Positions 1-10,000 of a stretch of DNA of 47,116 bases are shown here, one piece after another. The DNA lies in NCBI GenBank assembly GCA_002798175.1, contig NWQL01000007.1:1-47116 (forward strand), in the 5' to 3' direction. The notes beneath the pieces were generated by a model. It worked only from the letters and a program-made list of their open reading frames with translations. It ran no database searches and was not told the DNA's origin. The DNA comes from Lysobacteraceae bacterium NML91-0213. GTDB lineage: Bacteria > Pseudomonadota > Gammaproteobacteria > Xanthomonadales > Xanthomonadaceae. Made by a program: the position numbers and the translations under genes. The number at the start of each line of letters is the position of its first letter. The first letter of the stretch is position 1.

Positions 1-127
1 CGGGGTGTGCCTCAGCCATGCGCTCGATCCCGGCATGCACGCCTTCGTCCGCCAGCTCCACCGCATCCCCCGCGCGCGCTTCCACAGCCGTCCCCCAGCC
101 CAGCTGCGACAGCGGAACGTCGGGGTG
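1..127 (-). repeat. left-end copy of the cassette edge (A-domain start)
   Basis: Exactly identical to 45128-45254, with the first mismatch at base 128. It encodes HPDVPLSQLGWGTAVEA and on into the A2 start of NRPS A, in frame. Confidence 0.95.
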
Positions 128-3100
128 CGAGACGAGGATGCGGACCCAGGCTTCGAATCCTCGTGCGATGACCTGCAAGCGCTCGCCGTCCATCACGCCG
201 GCGCGTGACTCCCATTCGAGAGCGAGCCCGTCCACACCCTCGATCACCGACAGCGAGAGGTCGAACTTGCCTTCCTGCGCACCACGCGCGCGGGCCATGC
301 CCCGGGAACCTGTCCCGGCATCCTTCGCGCCATCATGCTGGGCATCGTAGGCGAGGCTCACATTGAACAAGGCCCGCACAGGCTTGCCGAGGGCTTCTGC
401 GACAGCCCGCATGACGTGATGCAATGACGTTTCCACGTTCGACTGCGCGAACAGCATCTCGGACCGGAGAGAGGCCACCAACTCGCCGAACGTCCGTCCG
501 CCGTCGTACTCCACGGGGATGGGGGCGGTGTTGATGAAGTAACCGATGATGTGTTCCAGCTCCTGGCGACTGCGCATGGACATCGGCACGCCGATGCAGA
601 AGCTCGGCGTCCAGGAGTAGCGGGCAAGCAGCACCGCCAGCGCCGCCTTTACAACCAGGAAAGGGGTCGCGTTGCTGGCCGACGCGTACTGCCGGATCCG
701 ATCCACGGAGGCATCGTCGAGCCAGCCGCCCAGTCGCGCCCCATGCCCTGTACCTGAATAATCGCCGAGATCCACGTTCCGCGACGTATCGAGCAGCCGT
801 TCCGCCCACTTTCGCGCACTCTCCGCCCGTGAACCGCTCGCAGCCTGCGCATGTTCCCATTCGGCATAGTCGGCGTAGTCGATGCGGTGCACACCGTCTG
901 CCCATGCGTTGCCGTCGTACTCGTCCAGGACTTCCTGCACGAACAGCCGGGCGGACCAGGCATCGGTGATGATGTGATGCCAGGAGAAAAGCAGAAACGA
1001 AGATTCACCGCTTCTCCGGGCAAGCGTGCAGCGGGCCAGAGGGGCGCGGGCCAGGTCGAATGGACGCTGGGCATCGGCCGCAATCAGCGCGTCCAGCCCG
1101 GGCCCCGCACCCGCGGAAACGTCGAGCAGCTCCATGGACACGTCGCCGCCGGGGAGCACCTGTTGGACGGCTTCGCCCCCCATCTCGTGGAACGAGGTGC
1201 GGAACGCTTCGTGCCGGCTGGAAACCACTGCGATCGCGTGGGCCAGGCGTCCGGCCTCTACGTCCTTCGGAAGCTCGAACACGTTCGAGCAGTTGTAGGC
1301 GGAAGAATCTGGCTCGAGCTGCGACAGCATCCAAAGCGCCTGCTGTGCCGAGGACTGTGGAGCCACCAGAACCTCGCCTTGCACGCGCCTGCTCGAGCGT
1401 GTGATCGGCGCGAACGCACCGTGTCCGCTGGCTGCCGCCGCACGTATGCAAGCGCATATCCCCGCTACCGTCCGGTCACGGAGCACTTCAGCGAGCGCGA
1501 GCTCGACGTGGAAGACCGAGCGAATGCGCGAAAGCAGCCGGATCAGCAACAACGAGTGCCCACCCAAAGCGAAGAAGTCGTCGTTGCGGCCCACCGAGCG
1601 ACCGCCGAGAAGGTCGCTGCAGATCCCCATCAGCACGGCCTCGTCCTGGGATACCGGCACGAGCGCTTGCCGCTTTGCTGGGGGCTGGAGCGTATCGAGC
1701 CAGTCGCGATCGACCTTGCCATGGGCCGTCCTGAGGACTTCTTCGATCGCCACGACCTCGCGCGGCCTTGCCCATTCCGGCAGGTACTCCGCCAGCCAAC
1801 GATCCAGCCCGTGCATGGTGCCCGCGCCGTGCTTTGGCAGCACCGCGGCGAGCAGGTACGTGCCGGCTCCTTCTCCGCGCACGCTCACGCCCGCCCACTG
1901 GACGTCGGGATGTCCACCGAGGACCGCTTCGACATGGGCTGGATCGATGCGATGGCCGCGGATCTTCCGCTGCCGGTCGCGGCGGCCGATGAACTCGAGC
2001 TCCCCCCCCGGCAATCGACGAACGATATCGCCCGAGCGGTACATCCGTGCGCCCGGCGTTGCTGCGAAGGGATCCGGCAGGAACGCGGCACTGGTTTCCG
2101 CCGGGAGACCGAGGTAGCCCCAAGCCACCGTCGCGCCACCGATGTACAGCTCTCCCCGGGCGCCCGGGGGAACCGGCTTCATCTGCTCGTCCAGCACATA
2201 GCAAGCGGCAGCAGCGTGCTCCCGGCCGATGGAGACGTGCAACTGCCCTCGTGGGGTGGACGCGGGCGCGAGCTCTGCCGACGAAACCGCGACCGTCGTT
2301 TCGGTCGGGCCGAAAGTGTTCAACAGCACCGCATCGTGCGCGGGTCCGTCCAGCCACCGCTGGACGGCAGCCGGATTGGCGGCTTCACCGCCGATCACGA
2401 CCGACCTCACGCTGCAGGGCAGCGCGTCGCCGGACGCGTCGGCGGAGAGCTCGTGCCAGAGCGATGTCGGCAAATTGAGATGCGTCACGCCGCTTTCGCG
2501 ACAGGCGCGCGATAGCGCGGCCATCGACAACAGGTGCCGCTTCTGCAGGACCACGACGCAGGCACCCGCTGAAAGCGCTGGAAGCATTTCCTCGAAACTG
2601 GTGTCGAAGCCAAGGGAGGCGACCTGGGAGCAACGGTCGCCAACGGCGACGCCGAGCGTCCGCACGGCTTCTCGCACGTAGGTGGCGAGCTCAGCATGGC
2701 CGTTGATCACGGGTTTTGGCCGACCGGAGGTACCCGACGTCAGGATCACGTAGGCGCCTTTCGCGCGAACAACGGGCGTTTCCACGGGCGGCGGCAGGCA
2801 GGAACCATCCACCACCTCGAAGTCCGCGGCGAGACGGTGCGTGGCTTCGCACGTCCCGACGATGAGCACGCGTACGCCGAGCGCGCGGAGCGTCTCGCCG
2901 CTGTAGGAAGCATCGTCGGGCCCACCCAGCAGGACCACGGTGCGCCCGGCCCACCATGCTCCCAGCAGAGCTGCGATGGCCGCAACGCCCGCGGGCTTGG
3001 CAAGCCCGACGCAAGCGTCGCTGTCCGGGTCCGCGCGATCGATCAAGGCGGCATAGCTCCGCGCCAGGGCCACCAGTCGCGCATAGCTGGTCACCGCCCC

Positions 3101-4576
3101 CTCCTCCCGGACGGCATCCGCGTCGGGACGCTCTTCGCACTGCTTCAGTACGAAGTCGAGCACGTGCCCGCAGGGCGCGTTGGCCGCGGCAACGCCTTGC
3201 CGGGTCGCCGATTCCGGTCCCGCGTCCGACAACCCGGCCGCCGACCGGACGATGTCGACGAAGGTATCGGCCATGGCCCGGACGGTGCCCTCGGAAAGCA
3301 CGGCTGTGTCGTATTCGAACGCCGCGACCATGCCGCCTTCGGCATGGCTGATACTCAGGTTGAGCTCAAGCTTGGCGCTCTGTGGATCCCCGTTGACCAG
3401 GCTGATGTGGTTGCCTGCCTGCTCGGGCCACGGCGTGTTCTGGTAGTCGAAGCCGGCCTGGAACAGTATGCCCCGCGCGCCCATGCGGGACGGAGCCAGG
3501 CGCTCCACGATGCGCGACAGCGACACATGGCCGTGATCGAGTGCCGGCAGCGTCTGCTCCCGGAGATCATGCAGGATCTCGGTGAATGGTCGCGATGGAT
3601 CGAGGCGCTGCCGGAGCGGCAACACGCCCGCGAACGGCCCGATCACGTCCCTGTGGACGGTCACGTCGCGGTTGGAGACGCTCACGCCCAGGACGAATTC
3701 CTTCTGTCCGCTGTAGCGGGCGAGCAGGATGTCGTAGCAGGCGAGCAGGGCCACGAAGGGAGTCACGCCGTTCTCACGTGCCAGGGCCATGAGCGCATCG
3801 GTTGCTTCCGGGGCAATCATCACCTCGTGCGCCGCCCCTTCTCCCGTCGCCAGGGCCCGGTCGAACGGCAGGTCGAGCGTCGTGCGTACCCCCTGTAGTT
3901 GCCCTACCCAGTAGTCTTCGCTAGCCCGCACTGCGGCAGCACGTTCGGCGAGCTGCCGCACGTAGCTCCGATATGCCCCGGCGGGCTTGCCGAGCCTCGC
4001 GGGGCGACCATCCATCATTGCGATGAAGGCATCGGCGAAATCCGACAGGAACACTCCGATCGACCAGCCATCGGCGACGATGTGGTGGAAGGTGACAAGC
4101 AGGACATGCAGGTCTTCGGCTACACGCACCAGCGACACCCGCCAAGGTGCCTCCCTGGCCAAGTCGAAGGCGCGCTGCGACTGCTCCCTGCTCAGTGGGC
4201 GCACCGCCTCCCTCCAGTCATCGCCTGGACCGACCTGGAGTGTGCGGATGGCTCCCAGGGCCACGCGGCTCTCGGGCTGGACCATCTGCATGGGGGTGCC
4301 GCCTACGAGCCTGATCCTCGCGCGCAGCATTTCCTGGCGCTCCGCGACTGCCCCAAGACAGGACTCGACCGCCCATCGGGCGTCGGACATCGGGCCGTGG
4401 AGACCTATGATCAGCGGAATGTTGTAGGCAGTGGACGCAGGTGAGGCTGCCTGCTCGAAGTACATCATGAGCTGCGACGGACCCAGCGGGAACACGTCCC
4501 GGGCCGCGGCCAAACGCTCGCGCAGGCGCTGCTCCAATACCTGCCTGGCCTCGGAGGAGGTGGCGTCCGGCCTCAT
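1..4576 (-). CDS. NRPS A, C-A-PCP-C-A(start), 3' end off the window
   Basis: Nonribosomal peptide synthetase, 1525 codons visible and open through position 1. Domains read from the frame: C1 (about residues 10-450, HHIVADG near 163), A1 (about 480-975, LTSGTSGRPKP near 611, FDTSFEE near 656, FGPTETT), PCP (ALGGHSL, Ser near 1008), C2 (HHIITDA near 1200) and the first residues of A2 from codon 1484. The ATG overlaps the thioesterase stop as ATGA (4573-4576), so translation is probably coupled. The A1 pocket read by eye against PheA is D-T-E-N-V-G-T-V-A-K. The acidic residue hints at a basic amino acid, but I do not assign a substrate. A2 begins with the repeated cassette also found in NRPS B. 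The missing end is very probably the kind of PCP tail seen at 46706-47116, but this window cannot prove it. No epimerisation domain was seen. Confidence 0.93.
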   Translation of the reverse strand, partial: MRPDATSSEARQVLEQRLRERLAAARDVFPLGPSQLMMYFEQAASPASTAYNIPLIIGLHGPMSDARWAVESCLGAVAERQEMLRARIRLVGGTPMQMVQPESRVALGAIRTLQVGPGDDWREAVRPLSREQSQRAFDLAREAPWRVSLVRVAEDLHVLLVTFHHIVADGWSIGVFLSDFADAFIAMMDGRPARLGKPAGAYRSYVRQLAERAAAVRASEDYWVGQLQGVRTTLDLPFDRALATGEGAAHEVMIAPEATDALMALARENGVTPFVALLACYDILLARYSGQKEFVLGVSVSNRDVTVHRDVIGPFAGVLPLRQRLDPSRPFTEILHDLREQTLPALDHGHVSLSRIVERLAPSRMGARGILFQAGFDYQNTPWPEQAGNHISLVNGDPQSAKLELNLSISHAEGGMVAAFEYDTAVLSEGTVRAMADTFVDIVRSAAGLSDAGPESATRQGVAAANAPCGHVLDFVLKQCEERPDADAVREEGAVTSYARLVALARSYAALIDRADPDSDACVGLAKPAGVAAIAALLGAWWAGRTVVLLGGPDDASYSGETLRALGVRVLIVGTCEATHRLAADFEVVDGSCLPPPVETPVVRAKGAYVILTSGTSGRPKPVINGHAELATYVREAVRTLGVAVGDRCSQVASLGFDTSFEEMLPALSAGACVVVLQKRHLLSMAALSRACRESGVTHLNLPTSLWHELSADASGDALPCSVRSVVIGGEAANPAAVQRWLDGPAHDAVLLNTFGPTETTVAVSSAELAPASTPRGQLHVSIGREHAAAACYVLDEQMKPVPPGARGELYIGGATVAWGYLGLPAETSAAFLPDPFAATPGARMYRSGDIVRRLPGGELEFIGRRDRQRKIRGHRIDPAHVEAVLGGHPDVQWAGVSVRGEGAGTYLLAAVLPKHGAGTMHGLDRWLAEYLPEWARPREVVAIEEVLRTAHGKVDRDWLDTLQPPAKRQALVPVSQDEAVLMGICSDLLGGRSVGRNDDFFALGGHSLLLIRLLSRIRSVFHVELALAEVLRDRTVAGICACIRAAAASGHGAFAPITRSSRRVQGEVLVAPQSSAQQALWMLSQLEPDSSAYNCSNVFELPKDVEAGRLAHAIAVVSSRHEAFRTSFHEMGGEAVQQVLPGGDVSMELLDVSAGAGPGLDALIAADAQRPFDLARAPLARCTLARRSGESSFLLFSWHHIITDAWSARLFVQEVLDEYDGNAWADGVHRIDYADYAEWEHAQAASGSRAESARKWAERLLDTSRNVDLGDYSGTGHGARLGGWLDDASVDRIRQYASASNATPFLVVKAALAVLLARYSWTPSFCIGVPMSMRSRQELEHIIGYFINTAPIPVEYDGGRTFGELVASLRSEMLFAQSNVETSLHHVMRAVAEALGKPVRALFNVSLAYDAQHDGAKDAGTGSRGMARARGAQEGKFDLSLSVIEGVDGLALEWESRAGVMDGERLQVIARGFEAWVRILVSHPDVPLSQLGWGTAVEARAGDAVELADEGVHAGIERMAEAHP

Positions 4577-5334
4577 GCGCGCAGCGCCTCCCGGCCATGT
4601 CCACCGGACAACGGCGCCAGGACCTGCGCCGCCACGTCCATGCCGTGGTCGCGCAGGAAGAAGTGCCCTCCAGAATACATGCGGGAGGCAAAACCCACCG
4701 AGGAAACCGCCCGCCAGGCTTCGACGTGCCCGGCCTCGACCCGTGGGTCATCAAGGCCGCCCATCGCCGTGAGAGGGAAGCGGACGCAGGTTCCAAGGTC
4801 CGGGACATGCGTTTCGCAGGCCCTGAAGTCCGCCCTCAGGATGGGCAGCGCATACGCGATGAGCTCGGGCTCGGCCAGCGCCTCGGGAGGAAATCCGCCA
4901 AGCCGGATCAAACGGCGCAGGAAATCCGGCGGGGGAAGAGCGTGCAGCTCCTCCGGCCTGGGGCAGTGGGGAGCGCGGGCACCCGAAACGAAGACATGCT
5001 CGGGCAAGCGCTGCTCTCCCAAGCGCCGCGCGAGCTCGTAGGCCACCAGTGCGCCCATGCTGTGGCCAAAGAACACGTAGGGGAGGTCGAGGTGGTCCCT
5101 GATGGCCCGCCCGAGATCCTCAACCACCCCGGCAAGGCAGTGCAGTGCAGGCTCGCCTGCGCGGGATTCGCGGCCCGGATAGGTTGCCGCCACGAGTTCG
5201 ATACCCGAAGGCATCCAGCGACTCCAGCCACTGAACACGTTCGCCCCCCCACCGGCGTAGGGAAAGCAGAACAATCGCGCGGCAGGGCGCGTCTCCGAAG
5301 TCAACCGCCGGAATCGTGTCCCGGCCGACATCAT
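4573..5334 (-). CDS. type II thioesterase (external, proofreading)
   Basis: Alpha/beta hydrolase of the external NRPS/PKS thioesterase family, about 253 aa. These enzymes hydrolyse misprimed or stalled acyl groups from carrier proteins. Visible features are the N-terminal LFCFPYAGG stretch, the nucleophile elbow GHSMG (Ser near residue 90), a GGLDD stretch with the likely catalytic Asp, and a C-terminal GGHFFL with the His. The chosen ATG at 5334 overlaps the exporter stop as ATGA. An in-frame ATG at 5349 would add five residues and deepen the overlap, and is less likely. It sits between the exporter and NRPS A in one operon, which fits an editing role for this assembly line. It is separate from the terminal TE fused to NRPS C. 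Confidence 0.93.
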   Translation of the reverse strand: MMSAGTRFRRLTSETRPAARLFCFPYAGGGANVFSGWSRWMPSGIELVAATYPGRESRAGEPALHCLAGVVEDLGRAIRDHLDLPYVFFGHSMGALVAYELARRLGEQRLPEHVFVSGARAPHCPRPEELHALPPPDFLRRLIRLGGFPPEALAEPELIAYALPILRADFRACETHVPDLGTCVRFPLTAMGGLDDPRVEAGHVEAWRAVSSVGFASRMYSGGHFFLRDHGMDVAAQVLAPLSGGHGREALRA

Positions 5335-7016
5335 GCGGGCTCGGCGCAATCAGATGCCGGCACCGCCGTAGGTTCGCCCGTCGTCGGGCGGGACTCCAAG
5401 CACCCGTCGACGAACCTGACGATCCTGTCGGCCTGCGAGAAGTATCCGTCGTCGTGGCTCACGACAACCACGCCTTTTCCGCGTGCCTTCAGGTCCGGGA
5501 GGATCTCTCGGTAGAACACCCGCTTGTACACCGGGTCCTGGTCCGCGGCCCATTCGTCGAACACGTAGGTCGACCTGTCCTCGAGGAATGCCGTCAGGAG
5601 TGCCAAGCGCTTTCTCTGCCCTTGGGACAGGTCGGTGGTGGAGAGCGTTCCGTCAGGGAGAATCGACACCTTGTCGGCGAGCTGGAGCCTATCGAGGTAG
5701 TGGGCGGCCTTGGCCTCGAAATCTTCGATGCCCGACAGTCCCAGCAGGCTCCCGAACAGGTGGAAGTCAGAGAACACAGCCGAGAAACGCTGCCGGTACT
5801 CGTCGCGGTTGGCGTCGTCGATCACTATCCCGGAAGCCATGATGCGCCCCGAGGTCGGCACGTAAAGTCCGGTCAACAACCGCACGAAGGTGCTTTTGCC
5901 GCTACCGTTGCCACCAATCACGAACAGGATCTCTCCAGGCCTCACGGTGAGGTCGAAGGGGCCGACCGAGAAGCACCTGCTCTCTTCCTCCGGCGCGGGG
6001 TACGAGAACTCGACATCCTGGAGCTCGATCGTCCCTGCCGGATCGGCCACCAACGCCACCTCCCCCCCGGCACGGACGTCGGCTCCCGCGAGGCTCAGCG
6101 ACAAGCCAAGGGACTCGATCTTGGAAAGCGAGTTCGAAGCCACCTGGAACTTTGGAAGCGAGCCCACGATCGCCGCGATCGGACTGCTGACGTACAGCGC
6201 CATCAACACGAAGCCGATGACCACCTCCGACGGGACTTCGATGAACACTGGCGCGATGAACAGCGTAAGCCCGATCAGAGCAAAGAAGACCAGCTGGGTG
6301 TGCGCGGTACCGATCGCGAGTATCCAATTCCACTTCCATGCGTGCCGGCGCATGGAGTCCGCGGTGGGAAGGAGGAGCTCTTCCCGCATCGCCATGCGCC
6401 GCTGGCGATGCAACTTCAGCTCCTTGTTGCCCGCGATGTAGCCGTTGTAGAGCGCGATGAGCCGGTCCCACATTTCCCGCCCTTGCCGCATATGCGGAGC
6501 GGCCAGCCTCACCGAAATCTGGTAGCCGATGACGCCCAGCACGTAGATCGCGGCGTAGCCGAGCGACAGCGGCCAGGACAGATGGACGAGATAGACGAAG
6601 CACGCCACGACGATGGCGATGTTCACGCACTGGGTCGGGAACGCCGCCACCGCCTCGGCGATCTTCTGGACGTCCTCGGTCAGCGCGGCCATCAGTTTGC
6701 TGCTGCCACATTCCTCGACCTGCCGGAGCGGAGCCGCAGCGATCTGGCGGCAGAGGTCGATGCGCATCTCACGAACAGCGTCGGCCGAAATCCAGACCAG
6801 GATCAGCCGTGATGCAAGTTCGGCACCCACGGCAAGGAAGGCGATGCCGGCGAACGCCAACCCGACCCCCGTCGCAATGCCAGCGCCACCACCGTCCACT
6901 AGCGCACTGACGGTCGCCAGGAGCCACGCACTTGCAAGCCCGGCAATCAAACCGACCAGGATCGACGTGACGAGCAGTCCCCTGGAGTGATTGAGAAGGA
7001 ACGAGAACAGTTTCAA
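5331..7016 (-). CDS. cyclic-peptide ABC exporter (SyrD/PvdE-like), fused TM-ATPase
   Basis: Half-size ABC exporter, 561 aa, with an N-terminal membrane domain of about six hydrophobic segments (residues 1-300) and a C-terminal ATPase. Walker A GGNGSGKST lies near residue 369, the signature LSQGQRKRLAL near 463 and Walker B YVFDEW near 487. The family (cyclic peptide transporters such as SyrD and PvdE) moves lipopeptides or siderophore precursors across the inner membrane. The start is TTG, supported by AGGAAG seven bases upstream (7024-7029). The gene begins 21 bases after the PKS stop and overlaps the thioesterase start as ATGA. Its position between the PKS and NRPS A makes the cluster product the likely cargo. 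The signature reads LSQGQ rather than LSGGQ, as is common in this family. Confidence 0.93.
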   Translation of the reverse strand: MKLFSFLLNHSRGLLVTSILVGLIAGLASAWLLATVSALVDGGGAGIATGVGLAFAGIAFLAVGAELASRLILVWISADAVREMRIDLCRQIAAAPLRQVEECGSSKLMAALTEDVQKIAEAVAAFPTQCVNIAIVVACFVYLVHLSWPLSLGYAAIYVLGVIGYQISVRLAAPHMRQGREMWDRLIALYNGYIAGNKELKLHRQRRMAMREELLLPTADSMRRHAWKWNWILAIGTAHTQLVFFALIGLTLFIAPVFIEVPSEVVIGFVLMALYVSSPIAAIVGSLPKFQVASNSLSKIESLGLSLSLAGADVRAGGEVALVADPAGTIELQDVEFSYPAPEEESRCFSVGPFDLTVRPGEILFVIGGNGSGKSTFVRLLTGLYVPTSGRIMASGIVIDDANRDEYRQRFSAVFSDFHLFGSLLGLSGIEDFEAKAAHYLDRLQLADKVSILPDGTLSTTDLSQGQRKRLALLTAFLEDRSTYVFDEWAADQDPVYKRVFYREILPDLKARGKGVVVVSHDDGYFSQADRIVRFVDGCLESRPTTGEPTAVPASDCAEPA

Positions 7017-7023
7017 GAGAAAA

Positions 7024-7029
7024 CTTCCT
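7024..7029 (-). promoter_or_regulatory. ribosome binding site deciding the TTG start of the ABC exporter
   Basis: Minus-strand AGGAAG, separated by seven bases from the TTG at 7016-7014. No in-frame ATG lies closer to the conserved membrane domain, so the purine run supports initiation at the rare TTG codon. Confidence 0.55.
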
Positions 7030-7037
7030 GTAAAGAG

Positions 7038-10000
7038 TCAGCCGACTTCCGCGTCGTCGAGATCAAGTTCGCGCAGCAGCGCTTCGATCTCTTCCCTGGT
7101 CATTTCCGACACCGCGTCCGGCACATCCTCCGACAGCGGAGCTGGCGCAACGCTTTCCACCTCGGCCCGCCCGTCGAGGAAGTCCTTGCGGAACTCCTTC
7201 GCCATGGCGGCAATGGACTGCCCACCGATCAGCGAACTGGTCCTGACCGCGATGTCGAGCTGCGACTCGACGCGCTCCTTGAGCTCGAGGGCGACGATGG
7301 AATCCAGGCCCAGCGATGCCAGCGGCACGTCGATCTCAATTGAGGCGGGTTCCATGCGAAGTGTGCTTGCAACCGCGGTCACGATGGCTTCGTGGATCAA
7401 CGCAAGCTGTGCCTCCACCTCGAGACCTTCCAGGTCGGCGGCGCCAAGTCGTCGACCGGTGGTCGCTGTGCACGCGCTCTCCGGAACCACTGCGGAGAAG
7501 TAGGGCGTACTCGCAAGCTGCTGGCGCCCCCGAGCCCAGGTCTCCCAGTCCATCGGCAGCACTCCGACGACGCTCGATGCACGTTCGTTGACGAATGCCT
7601 CCAGCAGGTCGAGTCCCGATCGCAGCTCGACCACCCCGATGCCGTGGTCGCCGAGTCGCGCGAGGTTGTGCTCGTTGGCCGCCATGCCAACCTCCGACCA
7701 AGGACCCCACGCGACGGCCAACCCCGCCTTGCCACGGGCGTGCCTGTACGCTGCCAGTGTCTCGAGGAAAGCATTCGCCGCCGCATAGTTCGCCTGCCCA
7801 GGTGAGCCGAGCATGGAAGCCAGGGACGAAAAGCTGATGTGGAAGTCCACGTCCGAGACGGCAGGATGGCCCTCGAGATGGCAAGCGCCCGCGACCTTGG
7901 ACGGCATCACCTGCAGGAACTCCTCGAAACTCATTTGCATCGACAAGCGATTGGCCAGCACGCCGGCGGCATGCACGATGCCGCGAAGCGGGGGAAGATC
8001 GCCGCCGAAGCGGTCAAGCAGTGAAGTCATCGAAGCTGCACTCGCGACATCCACACTCGCGACGTGTACCTGAGCCCCATGGCGTTCCACCGCCGCGATA
8101 CGGTCTAGAGCGCGGAGGTTAGGGGCGCTCCGCGCTGCCAGCACGAGGTGCTTCGCGCCCGCCCGTGCCAGGCGTTCGGCGATTTCCAGGCCGAGGCCGC
8201 CAAGCCCGCCCGTGACCAGGTAGCTTCCGTCGTCACGCAAGGCGCTTGCCGGGGTGCGTAGTTCGGCATGCTTGGGAATGGCGATTGCATGCCCCGCCAG
8301 GGAGTCGGGCAGCGACCGCTGCAGCCCTCCCTGTGCGATCGACCCCACCAGTTCCGAAAGCGCAGCCCGGGCAAGGCTGGGCGCCGCCGCAAGCGCTGCC
8401 CCTATATCGATGCGCTCCACCGAGACATTTGCCGGCGGCTCAAAGCGTGATGTCGGCCGAGAGGACAACATCACGATCCTGCCGAAGCCGCGCACCGCAC
8501 ATGGGCCCTGCGGCATCCATCCACCGGACACGTCGAGCAGCATGTCCACTCCGCCGTGCGTGGCCTCTTTCAGGACATGGTCCACGCCTGGTGCATACGC
8601 GTCGAACAATCCCGCGAGCCGGCAAGCTCCGTACGCATCGCGCAGGCCCGGCGCAACGACTGCGTAGACGCGCATGCCCAGATACCTGGCCGCCGCCACC
8701 GCGGCCAGGCCACTGCCATCCATGTCGCGGATCAGTACGCTGCGACCACGGGGGGAGCCCGCTTGGCCGCGCAGTGCAAAGACGGCCTCGATCACCGGGA
8801 ACAGTCCCGCTACTTGCGCGGGATCCGCGCCATCCGGCAGGGGAACCGCCAGCTCCGAGGCGACGAGGGTATGCGTGCATACGCTGCCAGTAGCCAGGAA
8901 TGCTACGCGCATGCCCGCCTGAAACTCTTCGCTCCCGGCACCGACGCACTCCACTTCCCCGACGCCCATGCGCAGCCGCGCGGCCCGGCCATCCGCACCA
9001 TGCCGGAGCGCAGGCTCGATATCGGCGTGCTCAAGCCTTACGAGCAGTTCACCGGCCTGTGGCCAGGGCCTGTGGATGCACTGTCGGTCCCAGCTCCCGT
9101 CGGGTTGGGGTTGGAGCATGTACGCGTTCCGACCTCCTGAACGGGAGCCCACCTGCGATGGAGCATCGCGTCCGTAACGCAGACTGGCGACGTATCTCCG
9201 CGCACCGCGATAGGCCAACTGGTCGGCCGGACCATCGGAGAGGAGCTCCGCGACCAGCGGCTGCACCTGCGCAAAAGGGTCGTCCACGTCCACGCAGGTG
9301 CAGCGCATCTCGCGGTGTTCGATGGAGATGCTGCGCGATGCGCCCCATGCCATCGCGCCGAGCGGCGAATCGCATGGGTCGCCATCCACCACGGCGCGCG
9401 CGTTCCGGCTGACGGTCCAGATGCGCGGCACTGCACGCTGGTCTATCGCCGCAGCCGCCTGCACGAGCTGCAGCGTCCGGTAAGCCAGCGCCAGCTCCCG
9501 TGTATCCGGGGCAGATCCCGAGAGCTGTTTCGCGCCCCTGAAATCCAGAGGCGACAGGTCAACGAACCCCGCGACCTCATCCCCTGCCGCCACGATGGCG
9601 TCAATCGCCGACTTCACCGCTGCCTCGAAGCTGGCCACCCCGGCTTCTGGAGCGTCGCCCCGGGGTAGCTGCGGATCCACCAGCGACACTCGCACACCCA
9701 TCGCGAGCAGTCGTGCATGCAATGCGTCACCCGCCCCCCCGGCATCGGACACCAGCACCCAGGCCCGGCTCGCCGCACCGGATTCGCCTGCCAGTGGCTC
9801 CTCGTTCCAGACGACCTCGCAGCGCCAGTCATCCGGGTGGGACGAGATGCGCGCCCCCTCCGTGTGTTCGGCCGGAACCAGGCTGATGGAGTCGAAGATC
9901 GCAAGGACGCGTTCGTCCTCGTCGACTACCCATGCGTCCACCTGCCAGCGCCCGTCGTCCTTCCGCCCGGGACGTGCCCGGCAGCTGACGAACCTCGCGT

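Noticed and set aside
851..2515. Plus-strand frame of 554 codons opposite NRPS A
   Set aside because: It is antisense to clear C, A and PCP motifs in the minus frame, has no recognisable domain, and long antisense frames are expected in DNA this GC-rich.
5316..6812. Plus-strand frame of 498 codons opposite the ABC exporter
   Set aside because: It is the mirror of the exporter gene with a composition rich in Arg, His and Gln typical of shadow frames.
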